Shown here one piece after another: positions 28,508-37,896 of a DNA stretch of 64,000 nucleotides; positions within the stretch are counted from its first letter, which is position 1, and the number at the start of each line of letters is the position of its first letter. Source of the stretch: Asanoa sp040676615 (lineage in GTDB: Bacteria; Actinomycetota; Actinomycetes; Mycobacteriales; Micromonosporaceae); NCBI RefSeq assembly GCF_040676615.1, contig NZ_JBFAPI010000016.1, positions 62,001 through 126,000 on the forward strand. Reading direction: 5' to 3'. A program made the translations under genes and the position numbers. The notes beneath the pieces were generated by a model. It was given only the letters and a program-made list of their open reading frames with translations, was not told where the DNA came from and did no database searches.

Positions 28508-30283
28508 TTATCTGGCGATCTCGGTGACGCGTGACTCGCGGACGACGGTGACGCGGATCTGGCCCGGGTAGGTCAGCTCTTCCTCGATCTGCTTGGCCAC
28601 GTCGCGGGCGAGCACGGCGGCGCCGATGTCGTCGACGTCGTCGGGCTTGACCATGACGCGGATCTCGCGGCCGGCCTGCATCGCGAAGACCTTCTCGACG
28701 CCGGTCTTGCCGCCGGCGATCTCCTCGATGCGCTCGAGGCGCTTGACGTAGGCCTCCAGGCTTTCGCGGCGGGCGCCTGGGCGGCCGCCGGAGCAGGCGT
28801 CGGAGGCCTGCGTCAACACGGCCTCGATGGTCTGCGGCTGCACCTCGTTGTGGTGCGCCTCGATCGCGTGCACGACCTCGTCGGACTCACCGTATTTGCG
28901 GGCCAGGTCGGCGCCGATCAGGGCGTGGCTGCCCTCGACCTCGTGGGTGAGCGCCTTGCCGATGTCGTGCAGGAACGCGCCGCGCTTGATCAGCGGCGCG
29001 TCGAGGCGCAGCTCGGCGGCCATGATGCCGGCTATGTGCGCGGTCTCGACCAGGTGCTTGAGCACGTTCTGCCCGTAGCTGGTGCGGTAGCGCAGCCGGC
29101 CCAGCAGCGTGACCAACTCGGGGTGGATCTCGGTGATGCCGACCTCGACCAGGGCGTCTTCGGCCGCGCGCTGGCAGAGGCGTTCGACCTCCTGCTTGGC
29201 GGTCTCGAAGACCTCCTCGATGCGGTGCGGGTGGATGCGGCCGTCGAGGACGAGCTTTTCGAGGGTGAGGCGACCGATCTCCCGGCGTACGGGGTCGAAG
29301 CACGACAACAGCACGGCCTCGGGGGTGTCGTCGATGATCAGGTTGACGCCGGTGACCGACTCGAACGCGCGGATGTTGCGGCCCTCGCGGCCGATGATGC
29401 GGCCCTTCATCTCGTCGCCGGGCAGGTGCAGGACGCTGACCACGCTCTCCGCGGTCTGCTCGCTGGCCACCCGCTGGATCGCCTCGACGACGATGTGCCG
29501 GGCGCGCTGCTCGCCGGTCGCGCGGGCGTCGGCCTCGATGTCGCGGACCAGGATGGCGGCCTCGCGCTTGGCCTGCACCTCGATCGCTTCGACGAGTTCG
29601 GTGCGGGCGACCTCGGCGGTCAGCCCGGCGACGCGCTCCAACTCCTTGCGGCGGTGCTCCTCGGCCTCGGCGATCAGCACCTCGCGGGCGGCGAGCGCCT
29701 GCTCGCGCTCGTTGACCTCAGCGATGGCCTTGGCGAGCCGGCGTTCGCGCTCGGTGAGCCGCTCGACCTCTTCGCTGTGCAGCCGCTCCCGCTCGTCCAT
29801 CCGCGCCGCGCGCCGCTCGACGTCGGCGGCGTGCTCCTTGGTGGTGGCGGCGAGCATGGCGGCTTCGCGTTCGCCGCTGCGCCGGGCGGCCGCGCGTAGC
29901 TGCTCGGCGTCCTGCTCGGCCTGCTTGTGCGCACGGTCGAGGACGGTGTCGGCTTCGGCCCGGGCGGTGTCGAGCATCCGCCGGGCCTCGGCGCGGGCCG
30001 CGGACGCTTCGGCCTTGGCGGCGGCGGCCTCGGTGCGCGCGGCGGCGGCCGCGCTCTTCGCGGTGTCGACGGTGGAGGTGACCTCTTCGGCCTTGCTGCG
30101 CAGCGTCGCCAGGGACTGCTCGTGCCGCTCACGCTCGGCCGTATAGGTGGGGTCTTCGCCGGCCGGCGCCGCAGGCTGCGCGTTGAAGCGGCGCAGGGCG
30201 CGCGCACCGAGCACGAGACCGGCCAGGACGGCGAGGGCGAGAAGAATGACCGCCGACAGGAGTACGACGTCGAGAGCGCTCAT
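28508..30283 (-). CDS. rny: Ribonuclease Y
   Basis: This 591-residue membrane-anchored endoribonuclease starts mRNA decay. It has an N-terminal helix (LLSAVILLALAVLAGLVLGA), a long charged coiled coil (about 40-230), a KH RNA-binding domain (IIGREGRNIRAFES) and an HD domain with HDIGKA and EAHHNEV. The length is slightly above the Bacillus enzyme because of the Ala-rich coiled coil. Its position between gluABCD and recX is conserved in actinobacteria. Confidence 0.95.
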   Translation of the reverse strand: MSALDVVLLSAVILLALAVLAGLVLGARALRRFNAQPAAPAGEDPTYTAERERHEQSLATLRSKAEEVTSTVDTAKSAAAAARTEAAAAKAEASAARAEARRMLDTARAEADTVLDRAHKQAEQDAEQLRAAARRSGEREAAMLAATTKEHAADVERRAARMDERERLHSEEVERLTERERRLAKAIAEVNEREQALAAREVLIAEAEEHRRKELERVAGLTAEVARTELVEAIEVQAKREAAILVRDIEADARATGEQRARHIVVEAIQRVASEQTAESVVSVLHLPGDEMKGRIIGREGRNIRAFESVTGVNLIIDDTPEAVLLSCFDPVRREIGRLTLEKLVLDGRIHPHRIEEVFETAKQEVERLCQRAAEDALVEVGITEIHPELVTLLGRLRYRTSYGQNVLKHLVETAHIAGIMAAELRLDAPLIKRGAFLHDIGKALTHEVEGSHALIGADLARKYGESDEVVHAIEAHHNEVQPQTIEAVLTQASDACSGGRPGARRESLEAYVKRLERIEEIAGGKTGVEKVFAMQAGREIRVMVKPDDVDDIGAAVLARDVAKQIEEELTYPGQIRVTVVRESRVTEIAR

Positions 30284-31280
30284 GCCGCGACGTCCTCAAT
30301 GCGGCATCGCCGGTGTCGCCCGGTCATGACGCCTCCCCTTCACCCGTCCGGCGCGAAGGGAGGGTGTGACCTCCCGCTCACACGCGCGGCTGTATGAGAC
30401 GCCCGACCGAGGCGGCTGTTGGCCGTGGAGGGCCGACCGACGGAGCGCCTCTGCGCCGCCGGCCGGCCGAAGCTGTTATCACCCCGCCGCCGGACCGGCC
30501 TGTCCGGTAACGGTGGATGTGGCCGTAAAGCTGACCAAAATCTATGCCGTCTTGTTACGCGATCTATGTTGTGCGCTTAGCCTGCGATGGTCGGGCAATC
30601 CAATCTGTAACGCGAGGCTAGGTCGCGAGGGGCCGTTCGGTCAAGGACTCATGATCCGGCCGGGCGAGGCACAGAGGGCACGGATGCGCTCACCCCCCTG
30701 CTCAACCCGCTTCGAAACATCACGAAAGTTCCCATCAAACTCAACATCGCGTGTCGGTAACCGTGCGGTTGCACAACGTGGATACCCGATGGTGCCACAG
30801 CGGCCGTCCACAGTCATCGGTGAGGGTGCCGTTCTGGCCGCGGTCGGGAGTTGCTGTGGTGACGGGGTGCGGCTTCGAGTCGCCGTCTGCGACGCCCCGG
30901 GACGCCGACGTGGCGTGGGGTTAAGACCATGGACGCGGCGCCGGCTGACGTGGCAGGGCCGTCCGATAGGGCTTGTCTCGTTGTGACCGCGACGCCCGCA
31001 GCTTCCCGACTCGGCGCCTACCCGGGTGAAGAGGCGCGCGGGCCTGGCGCGGCAGCCGGCAGAGTTACCGCTAGGCGAGGCCGCACCGAGGCACGCCTGC
31101 CGGCTGGGGCCGCAACCAAGCCGGCCGGGCAAGGCGGCACCGGAACCAAGCCGGCCAGGCAGCGACGCACCGCAACCAAGCGGGGCTGCCAAGGCAGCAT
31201 CGCCAGCAAGCCGGCCGGCCGGCGCAGCAACCACGCGGGCCGGGCAAGGCAGCACCGCAAACGACGCCGACCCCAACCCC
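30284..31280. other. Long gene-free interval upstream of rny
   Basis: About 1 kb without a convincing gene. The segment 30500-30650 is AT-richer than its surroundings (for example AAAATCTATGCCGTCTTGTTACG) and probably holds the rny promoter, though no clean -35/-10 pair stands out. From about 31100 to 31260, degenerate repeats of AACCAAGCCGGCC-like units lead into the 31-bp array. The longest open frames are Arg/Pro/Cys-rich and repeat-driven. Confidence 0.55.
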
Positions 31281-31466
31281 ACCACAGCAAGCAACGTCCG
31301 GACCCGACCGCACCACAGCAAGCAACGCCCGGACCCGACCGCACCACAGCAAGCAACGCCCGGACCCGACCGCACCACAGCAAGCAACGTCCGGACCCGA
31401 CCGCACCACAGCAAGCAACGTCCGGACCCGACCGCACCGCAGCGAGCGACGTCTGGCTCGGTGCGA
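31281..31466. repeat. 31-bp minisatellite, 6 copies
   Basis: Units start at 31281, 31312, 31343, 31374, 31405 and 31436, five nearly identical and the last decayed, around CAGCAAGCAACG. There are no spacers. A period of 31 is not a multiple of three, which argues against a selected coding role. Confidence 0.92.
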
Positions 31467-31576
31467 AGCCAAGCGAAACACCGACCAGCGTGGGACCACT
31501 CGGGCGCGGCGCCCCGCCACGCGCCGACCCGGCGCGGCGCCGCAGCAGTGAGGGACCCACGGACCCGGCGGGCTAG

Positions 31577-32554
31577 TTAGTCCGGGTCGGCTGGGCGGGT
31601 CAGGTCGGCGTCGGCTTCCATCGCTGATTGGGCCTCCGCGAGGGCGTCGGCGTCGACCTGGTCGGCGAACTCCGCCGCCTCGGCGCTCTGGGCTGCCAGG
31701 GCGTCCTTGACCGCGCGGATCGCCACACCCGGGGCGTAGCCCTTGCGGGCCAGCATGCCGACCAGTCGGCGGAAGATCTGCTCGGGCTCGCCGCGGGCCG
31801 TGCGGAGCTTGCGGTCGACCAGGGCGCGGGCGGTCTCGGCCTCGGTGGAGTCGTCGAGTTGCTCCAGGGCTTCGCCGGCGGTATCGGCGTCGACGCCGTG
31901 TTTGCGGAGTTCGTTGGCCAGGGCGCGGCGGGCCAGGCCGCGGCCCGCGTGGCGGCTGGCCACCCAGGCGCGGGAGAAGGCGGCGTCGTCGATGATGCCG
32001 ACCTCGTCGTAGCGGTCGAGCACCGCCGACGACGTCTCTTCGGAGATGCCGCGGCGGGCCAGGGCCCGCGCGAGCTCCGCGCGGGTGCGCGGGCGCACCG
32101 CGAGCTGGCGCAGGCAGATCTCCCGCGCCAGCTCGGCCTCGTCGGCCGGTGCCGAAGGGACGACGGGCGCGCCGCGACCCGCCGAACCGAAACCGCCGCG
32201 CCGGCCCCGCCCGCCGGACGACCGACCACCCCGCGCGGGCGGCTCACCCCCGGCGTCGTCGGCGCCGAAGGCGCCGCGCCGCACGCCAGCCTCGTCCGCG
32301 CCGAAGGAGGCGCGGCTCGCGGCGGCGCCGCCGCGCGGGCGCGGCGTGGCGGCGGCGTCGTCGAGGACCGCGGCTCGGCCGCCCCAGGGGTCGCCGAGTG
32401 GTTCGGCGCCTTCTGGCCAGTCGAAGTCGGCGGTCGGGTCGGTGGGGGTTTCGCCGTCGGGCGCCGGGCCGGGGCGCTTTGGGCGTGTTGAAGGACGTGG
32501 TGGTGCCGCGTCCCAGCCTCGGCCGGAACGGGCACCCCTGCGTCGACCGGCCAT
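31577..32554 (-). CDS. recX: RecX, regulator of RecA
   Basis: This 325-residue protein modulates RecA filaments. The RecX domain occupies roughly residues 140-300 (EICLRQLAVRPRTRAELARAL, then GIIDDAAFSRAWVASR and a KGYAPGVAIRAVKDAL end). The first ~135 residues are a Gly/Arg/Pro-rich low-complexity extension, which makes it much longer than most RecX. It lies 14 bp after recA and is surely co-transcribed. Confidence 0.92.
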   Translation of the reverse strand: MAGRRRGARSGRGWDAAPPRPSTRPKRPGPAPDGETPTDPTADFDWPEGAEPLGDPWGGRAAVLDDAAATPRPRGGAAASRASFGADEAGVRRGAFGADDAGGEPPARGGRSSGGRGRRGGFGSAGRGAPVVPSAPADEAELAREICLRQLAVRPRTRAELARALARRGISEETSSAVLDRYDEVGIIDDAAFSRAWVASRHAGRGLARRALANELRKHGVDADTAGEALEQLDDSTEAETARALVDRKLRTARGEPEQIFRRLVGMLARKGYAPGVAIRAVKDALAAQSAEAAEFADQVDADALAEAQSAMEADADLTRPADPD

Positions 32555-32568
32555 GGCCGGTCAGCCGG

Positions 32569-33618
32569 TTAGAAGTCGACCGGCGGCAGTTCTGGCCCGC
32601 CGGCCGCGTCGCCGGCGCCGCCCTGGCCTACGCCGAGCTTTTCGAGGATCTTCTTCTCGATCTCGGCGGCGACGTCGGGGTTTTCCTTGAGGAACTCGCG
32701 GGCCTTTTCCTTGCCCTGGCCGAGCTGGTCGCCGTCGTAGGTGTACCAGGCGCCGGACTTGCGGATGATGTTCTGCTCGACGCCCACGTCGATCAGGGAG
32801 CCCTCGCGGGAGATGCCCTTGCCATACATGATGTCGAACTCGGCCTGCTTGAACGGCGCCGCGACCTTGTTCTTCACGACCTTGACGCGGGTGCGGTTGC
32901 CGACCACGTCGGTGCCGTCTTTGAGGCTTTCGATGCGGCGCACGTCGAGGCGCACGGACGCGTAGAACTTCAGTGCGCGGCCACCGGTCGTGGTCTCCGG
33001 GCTGCCGAACATGACGCCGATCTTCTCGCGGAGCTGGTTGATGAAGATCGCGGTCGTGCCGGAGTTGTTGAGGATACCGGTGATTTTGCGGAGCGCCTGG
33101 CTCATCAGGCGGGCCTGCAGACCCACGTGGCTGTCGCCCATCTCGCCCTCGATCTCGGCGCGGGGCACGAGCGCCGCGACCGAGTCGATGACGATGATGG
33201 CGATCGCGCCCGAGCGGATCAGCATGTCGGCGATCTCGAGCGCCTGCTCACCGGTGTCGGGCTGGGAGACCAGCAGCGCGTCGGTGTCGACACCGAGCGC
33301 CCTGGCGTAGTCAGGATCGAGCGCGTGCTCCGCGTCGATGAACGCCGCGATGCCACCCGCCCGCTGGGCGTTGGCCACGGCGTGCAGCGCCACGGTCGTC
33401 TTGCCGGAGGACTCCGGACCGTAGACCTCGACGACCCGCCCGCGCGGCAGGCCGCCGACGCCGAGCGCCACGTCGAGCGCGATGGACCCGGTCGGGATCA
33501 CCGCTGTCTGGATGACCGGCCGCTCTCCCAGCCGCATCACCGAGCCCTTGCCGAACTGCTTGTCGATCTGTGCGAGAGCAAGGTCAAGCGCCTTGTCTCG
33601 ATCAGGCACTGTTGCCAT
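32569..33618 (-). CDS. recA: Recombinase RecA
   Basis: This 349-residue ATP-dependent strand-exchange protein is also the co-protease for LexA. P-loop GPESSGKT, the IVIDSVAALVPRAEIEGEMGD strand/loop and NQLREKIGVMFGSPETT are all present. ATG 33618 aligns with other actinobacterial RecA; ATG 33663 would add 15 residues. A LexA box lies 127 bp upstream. Confidence 0.98.
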   Translation of the reverse strand: MATVPDRDKALDLALAQIDKQFGKGSVMRLGERPVIQTAVIPTGSIALDVALGVGGLPRGRVVEVYGPESSGKTTVALHAVANAQRAGGIAAFIDAEHALDPDYARALGVDTDALLVSQPDTGEQALEIADMLIRSGAIAIIVIDSVAALVPRAEIEGEMGDSHVGLQARLMSQALRKITGILNNSGTTAIFINQLREKIGVMFGSPETTTGGRALKFYASVRLDVRRIESLKDGTDVVGNRTRVKVVKNKVAAPFKQAEFDIMYGKGISREGSLIDVGVEQNIIRKSGAWYTYDGDQLGQGKEKAREFLKENPDVAAEIEKKILEKLGVGQGGAGDAAGGPELPPVDF

Positions 33619-33744
33619 TGCCGCCACCCCTGCCTTCGCCGGCATCTTTGAACTCTTCGTCACGCGGACAACCTAGGCGCTGGGTATGACAGAAAACAGC
33701 CGCCGTGCCGCGCCTGTGGATAACCGCCAGCTGTGGACAATAGC

Positions 33745-33758
33745 CGAACAGGTGTTCT
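33745..33758 (-). promoter_or_regulatory. LexA-binding SOS box of recA
   Basis: CGAACAGGTGTTCT fits CGAAC-N4-GTTCG with one outer mismatch, in the recA leader region between recA and the DUF3046 gene. Confidence 0.85.
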
Positions 33759-33790
33759 AGGCGGCGGCCGACACGCCGCGGAAAAACGAA

Positions 33791-33991
33791 TCAGTGCAGC
33801 CGCGCCGGCACCCGATCGGGATAGGCCGCGACCACGGCCCGCCAGACGACGACCGTCGGCACGCCTGCGTCGAGCGCCTGCTCGATGGTGCGCCCCTCGA
33901 GCTGTGGCAGCACCTGGTCGGCGGCGATCGACGCCGCATAACCGGGCCCGAACGCCTGCTCGAGCCGCGTCCAGAAATCGGTCAACCGCAC
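33791..33991 (-). CDS. DUF3046 family protein
   Basis: This 66-residue small protein reads MRLTDFWTRLEQAFGPGYA, then LEGRTIEQALDAGVPTVVVWRAV, a classic DUF3046 sequence. The family sits directly upstream of recA in actinobacteria (as Rv2738c). Its role is unknown; the context suggests a DNA-repair link. Confidence 0.9.
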   Translation of the reverse strand: MRLTDFWTRLEQAFGPGYAASIAADQVLPQLEGRTIEQALDAGVPTVVVWRAVVAAYPDRVPARLH

Positions 33992-34074
33992 AGTTCAAAC
34001 CCCTCAGCCGCAGACGCCCGCGCCCAAAAGTACGCCCTCCGCGCCGTTCCCAGGAAACCGCCAGGCGGCCGGTC

Positions 34075-34117
34075 TTGACCGGCACGGGCCGCTGCGTCCT
34101 ATAGTCCTATGAAACTA
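34075..34117 (+). promoter_or_regulatory. Promoter and candidate operator of the GntR-ABC operon
   Basis: TTGACC (34075-34080) and TATAGT (34100-34105) are separated by 19 bp. A short inverted repeat, TAGT-N8-ACTA (34102-34117), overlaps the -10, a typical place for autorepression by a YtrA-like GntR protein. Confidence 0.55.
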
Positions 34118-34133
34118 GAGAAATGCGGTAAGC

Positions 34134-34520
34134 ATGATCGAGTTCCACTTGGACGGTCGCTCCGGCGTGGCGCCCTACATGCAGCTGATCCAGCAGGTCC
34201 GGCAGGCGCTGCGGCTCGGGTTGCTGCGTGAGGGCGACAAGCTCCCGACCATCAAAGACGTGGTCGCCAAGGTGGCGATCAACCCCAACACCGTGCTCAA
34301 GGCCTATCGGGAGCTCGAATACGAGGGCCTGGTGAGCGCCCGCCCCGGTGTCGGCACCTTCATCGCCCGCACCCTCAACGACGAGACCGGCGCGCACGAG
34401 CCGCTGCGCGAGGAGCTGCGCGCCTGGCTGCGCCGGGCCCAGGCGGCCGGCCTCGACGCCGACAGCATCGAGGCGCTGTTCGTGACCACCTTCCGCACCC
34501 AGCTACAGGAGTCGACATGA
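34134..34520 (+). CDS. GntR family regulator, YtrA subfamily
   Basis: This 128-residue regulator has a GntR winged helix (VAPYMQLIQQVRQALRLGLL, then LPTIKDVVAKVAINPNTVLKAYRELEYEGLV) and only a short C-terminal dimerisation tail, which is typical of YtrA-type repressors that control an ABC transporter in their own operon. Its stop overlaps the next start (ATGA). Confidence 0.9.
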   Translation: MIEFHLDGRSGVAPYMQLIQQVRQALRLGLLREGDKLPTIKDVVAKVAINPNTVLKAYRELEYEGLVSARPGVGTFIARTLNDETGAHEPLREELRAWLRRAQAAGLDADSIEALFVTTFRTQLQEST

Positions 34521-35407
34521 CCGACCCCGTGTTGCGGGCCACCGGCCTGACCAAGCACTACGGGCGCCGCGCGGCGTTGACCGACTGCACCCTGACCGTC
34601 CCGCCCGGCCGGGTGGTCGGGCTGGTCGGCCCCAACGGCGCCGGCAAGACGACGCTGCTGCAGCTGGCGGTCGGCATGCTGACACCGACCGCCGGCAGCA
34701 TCACGGTCCTCGGTGGCCGCCCCGGCGCCGGCCCGGCCCAACTCGCCAAGGTGGGCTTCGTCGCGCAGGACGCGCCCACCTACGCCGGCCTCACCGTCGC
34801 CGAGCACCTGCGCTTCGGCCGGCGCACCAACCCGGGCTGGGACCAGCCGTTCGCCGAGGACCGGATCGCCCAGCTCGGCCTGGACCCCGCGCAGAAGGCC
34901 GGCCGGCTCTCCGGCGGCCAGCGCGCCCAGCTCGCCCTCACCCTCGCCGTCGCCAAGCGGCCCGAGCTGCTGGTTCTCGACGAGCCGGTGGCCAGCCTCG
35001 ACCCGATCGCCCGGCGCGAGTTTCTGCGCGCCCTGATGGCCTACACCGCCGAGCACCGCACCAGCGTGATCCTCTCCTCGCATCTGGTGTCCGACCTGGA
35101 GCGGGTCTGCGACCACCTGATCGTGCTGACCGCCTCCCGGGTGCGCGTCACCGGCGAGGTCGACGAGCTGATGGGCAGCCACTACCGGCTCACCGGCGCC
35201 CGCCGCGACCCGGCCGACCTGCCCGCCGGCGCCGAGGTGATCGAGCACAGCCACACCGAGCGGCAGTCCACCTTCGTCGTGCGCAGCCTGGTGCCGATCG
35301 CCGACGCGTCGCTGACCGTCGAGCAGCTCACCCTCGAAGACCTTGTCCTGGCCTATCTGTCGCCGTCCCTGCCGCCGCACCGGACCGAGTTGGAGACCGC
35401 CCGATGA
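34517..35407 (+). CDS. ABC transporter ATP-binding protein
   Basis: This 296-residue ATPase has GPNGAGKTT (Walker A), LSGGQRAQ (signature) and LLVLDEPVASLDP (Walker B). By family these are exporters linked to cell-envelope stress or antibiotic resistance. It overlaps both neighbours by 4 bp (ATGA), so the three genes form a coupled operon. Confidence 0.92.
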   Translation: MTDPVLRATGLTKHYGRRAALTDCTLTVPPGRVVGLVGPNGAGKTTLLQLAVGMLTPTAGSITVLGGRPGAGPAQLAKVGFVAQDAPTYAGLTVAEHLRFGRRTNPGWDQPFAEDRIAQLGLDPAQKAGRLSGGQRAQLALTLAVAKRPELLVLDEPVASLDPIARREFLRALMAYTAEHRTSVILSSHLVSDLERVCDHLIVLTASRVRVTGEVDELMGSHYRLTGARRDPADLPAGAEVIEHSHTERQSTFVVRSLVPIADASLTVEQLTLEDLVLAYLSPSLPPHRTELETAR

Positions 35408-36399
35408 TCTGGTTCACCTGGCGCCAGTTCCGCACCCCGGCCGCGATCACCGCCGGCGCGCTGGCCGTGTTCGCGATCGTGCTGCTGGTCAGCGGCAACG
35501 CCATCACCGACGCGTACGCGGGCGTCGCCACCTGCCGCAGCGACTGCGGCAACGCGATCGACGCCTTCCTGACCCAGGTGCGCAACAGCGCCGGCGGCAC
35601 GATCTACAACATCGGACTGGCCATCATGTACGCCGCTCCGCCGCTGATCGGCGTCTTCTGGGGCGCCCCGTTGATCGCCCGCGAGCTCGAGGCCGGCACC
35701 CATCGTCTGGCCTGGAACCAGTCGATCACCCGGTCGCGCTGGCTGGCCACCAAGCTGGCCATCGTCGGCGGCGCCACCGCCCTGGCCACCGGCCTGCTGA
35801 GCTGGGCGGTCACCACCTGGGCCCACCGCATCGACAGCGCCGCGGCCGACCGGATCACCCCGCTGGTGTTCGGCGCGCGGGGCGTCGTACCCATCGGCTA
35901 TGCGCTCTTCGCTTTCACCCTCGGCGTCACCTGCGGCATGGTGATCCGCCGGACGGTCCCGGCGATGGCGGCAACCCTCGGGGTGTACGCCGTAGCCGTC
36001 GCGTCGATGCCCCTGTGGCTGCGCGCCCACCTCGTGCCGGCGCGCCACGAGACACCGGCGCTCGACATGGGCAACCTGGACGCGCTGCTGATCGACCAGC
36101 GGGGCGAGATGCTGGTCAAGCCCAACGACGTCGCCAACGCCTGGACGGTCAGCAACCAGACGGTGACCTCGGCGGGCCAGCCGTTCACCGGCCCGGCCGA
36201 CCCGACGCACTGCGGCCCGACCGCGCCGATGCGCGGCTGCGACGCGTGGGTGGGTTCGCTGGGCCTGCGCCAGGACGTGGTCTACCACCCGGACAGCCAC
36301 TACTGGCCGCTGCAGTGGATCGAGGCCGGCATCTTCGTGGCCCTGGCCGCCCTGCTCGCCGCGGTCAGCTTCTGGTGGCTCCGTCGGCGGCTGACCTGA
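35404..36399 (+). CDS. ABC transporter permease
   Basis: This 331-residue membrane subunit has about six predicted helices (AAITAGALAVFAIVLLVSG near the N-terminus, IFVALAALLAAVSFWWL near the end) and a large loop of about 100 residues before the last helix. It pairs with the ATPase upstream. Its 3' end overlaps the convergent MFS gene by 35 bp. Confidence 0.85.
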   Translation: MIWFTWRQFRTPAAITAGALAVFAIVLLVSGNAITDAYAGVATCRSDCGNAIDAFLTQVRNSAGGTIYNIGLAIMYAAPPLIGVFWGAPLIARELEAGTHRLAWNQSITRSRWLATKLAIVGGATALATGLLSWAVTTWAHRIDSAAADRITPLVFGARGVVPIGYALFAFTLGVTCGMVIRRTVPAMAATLGVYAVAVASMPLWLRAHLVPARHETPALDMGNLDALLIDQRGEMLVKPNDVANAWTVSNQTVTSAGQPFTGPADPTHCGPTAPMRGCDAWVGSLGLRQDVVYHPDSHYWPLQWIEAGIFVALAALLAAVSFWWLRRRLT

Positions 36400-37681
36400 C
36401 CGTCGCGTCGGGCAGGTCGTGCCCGACCGGGCCGGAGGAAGAAGGTGCCGGCCCGGCGGGCAACGGCCGTAACGCTAGCGCGACCAGGGGCACCACCGCA
36501 GTACCGGCCAGCGCAGTCAGCACCGGATAGCCCGCCACCTCGACAACGACGCCGCTCAGGGCACCCGCGGCCGCGCCGGCGACGCCCATCAGCGTGTCGG
36601 ACAGCCCCTGCGCCGAGGCCCGCACGTCGACCGTCACCGCCTCGGACAGCAGCGTCGACCCGGCCACCATGGTTGCCGACCAACCCAGCCCGAGCAGGAA
36701 CAGCCCGGCGGTCAGCCGGACCGTGGAGTGGCCGGAGGTGCCGGCCACCGCGCACGCGCCGGCCAGCACAGCCGCGCCGACCAGGATCAGCGCGCGACGG
36801 CCCAGCCGGTCGGCGAGCCAGCCGACGACCGGGGAGAACGCGTACATGCCGACGATGTGCACGCTCAGCACCAGGCCGACGATGCGCAGCACGTCGGCGT
36901 CGGCGTGCCCCGGCTCCATGTCGATGTGCACCGGAGTCATCGACATCACGCCGACCATGACCAGGTGGCCGACCGCGACGGCGGCGACGCCGAGGCGGGC
37001 GACGGGGCTGCCGAAGACCGCGCGGAAGCCGTCGCGCGAGGTCGGCCGGCGAGGGTCGCTGGGCGCCGGCGCCAAGGCGCGGGCGGTCAGCAGGGGATCG
37101 GGCCGCAGGAAGAAGAACAGCACCGCGCCGGCGACCACGAAGGCGACCGCGCTGGCACCGAACGGCCCGCCCAGGGTGGGCAGCCCGAGCCGCCGGCCGG
37201 CCCCGTCGGCCACCGAGGTGAGGTTGGGCGCGGCCACCGCGCCGAGCGTGGTGGCCCAGACGACCAGCGCGAGTTGCCGGGCCCGGCGGGAGGGCTCGGC
37301 CAGGTCGATCGCCGTGTAGCGGGCCTGTAGGTTGGCCGCCGAACCACCGCCGAACGCCGCGAAGCCGAGCAGCAGCAGGAGCAGGCTGCCGACCGCGGCG
37401 GCGACCACGACCAACACCGCGCCGGCGGCGCCGACCAGGTAGGCGAGGACCAGACCGCTGCGCCGCCCGTACGCCGTCATGATCTTGCTGATCGGAATGG
37501 CGAGTGCCGCCGCGCCGACGACGACCGCGCTTGAGGCCAGACCGGAGACCGCCGTGCCGCCGACCCGGGCGGCCAGCAGGGCGCCGACCGCGATGCCGAT
37601 CGTGGTGCCGATGCCGGCGACGATCTGCGTGCCGAACAGCAGCCGGAGCGTATGCCGCTGCACCGCCCCGACATCCATCAC
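36365..37681 (-). CDS. MFS transporter
   Basis: This 438-residue protein has about 12 membrane helices of the major facilitator superfamily, with a motif-A-like loop (WLADRLGRRALILVG) in the second half and a weaker one (TAYGRRSGLVLAYL) in the first. The substrate cannot be inferred. It probably exports small molecules. Two adjacent ATG codons (37681 and 37678) are equivalent starts. Confidence 0.85.
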   Translation of the reverse strand: MMDVGAVQRHTLRLLFGTQIVAGIGTTIGIAVGALLAARVGGTAVSGLASSAVVVGAAALAIPISKIMTAYGRRSGLVLAYLVGAAGAVLVVVAAAVGSLLLLLLGFAAFGGGSAANLQARYTAIDLAEPSRRARQLALVVWATTLGAVAAPNLTSVADGAGRRLGLPTLGGPFGASAVAFVVAGAVLFFFLRPDPLLTARALAPAPSDPRRPTSRDGFRAVFGSPVARLGVAAVAVGHLVMVGVMSMTPVHIDMEPGHADADVLRIVGLVLSVHIVGMYAFSPVVGWLADRLGRRALILVGAAVLAGACAVAGTSGHSTVRLTAGLFLLGLGWSATMVAGSTLLSEAVTVDVRASAQGLSDTLMGVAGAAAGALSGVVVEVAGYPVLTALAGTAVVPLVALALRPLPAGPAPSSSGPVGHDLPDATVRSAADGATRS

Positions 37682-37710
37682 CGCAGGCTAGTGGCAGGTC
37701 CGTCGATATG

Positions 37711-37739
37711 TAAGGCCGGATCGGCCACTTTCGGCCTTA
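37711..37739. promoter_or_regulatory. Dyad in the divergent MFS/STAND region
   Basis: TAAGGCCG (37711-37718) and CGGCCTTA (37732-37739) form a perfect 8-bp inverted repeat with a 13-nt spacer, 30 bp upstream of the MFS start. It may be an operator; a small hairpin is possible. No regulator gene is adjacent. Confidence 0.35.
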
Positions 37740-37896
37740 CCGCCGGCCGGCCTGGTAATCCGGGTGAGCCGCACCACCCCCGACCGCCCGGGGAACCCCC
37801 GGGTCCGCTCGGGACCAGGGATCGCGGCCCTCCGCAATCGGCGCGCTCGGCGTTACGCTGATTGACGGCAATTGTCCGAAAAGGTGGTGATACCCC

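Noticed and set aside
30641..31414. Minus-strand protein of about 257 residues between rny and recX
   Set aside because: The translation is driven by the 31-bp array, is rich in Cys/Arg/Gly without a known domain, and equally long frames exist on the other strand.
31281..31466. CRISPR array
   Set aside because: The 31-bp units are directly adjacent with no spacers, and no cas genes are present.
37790..37840. Fifth copy of the dispersed element
   Set aside because: It has CCCGGGTCCGC, but the GCTCCCGCCGG block is missing at the expected offset.
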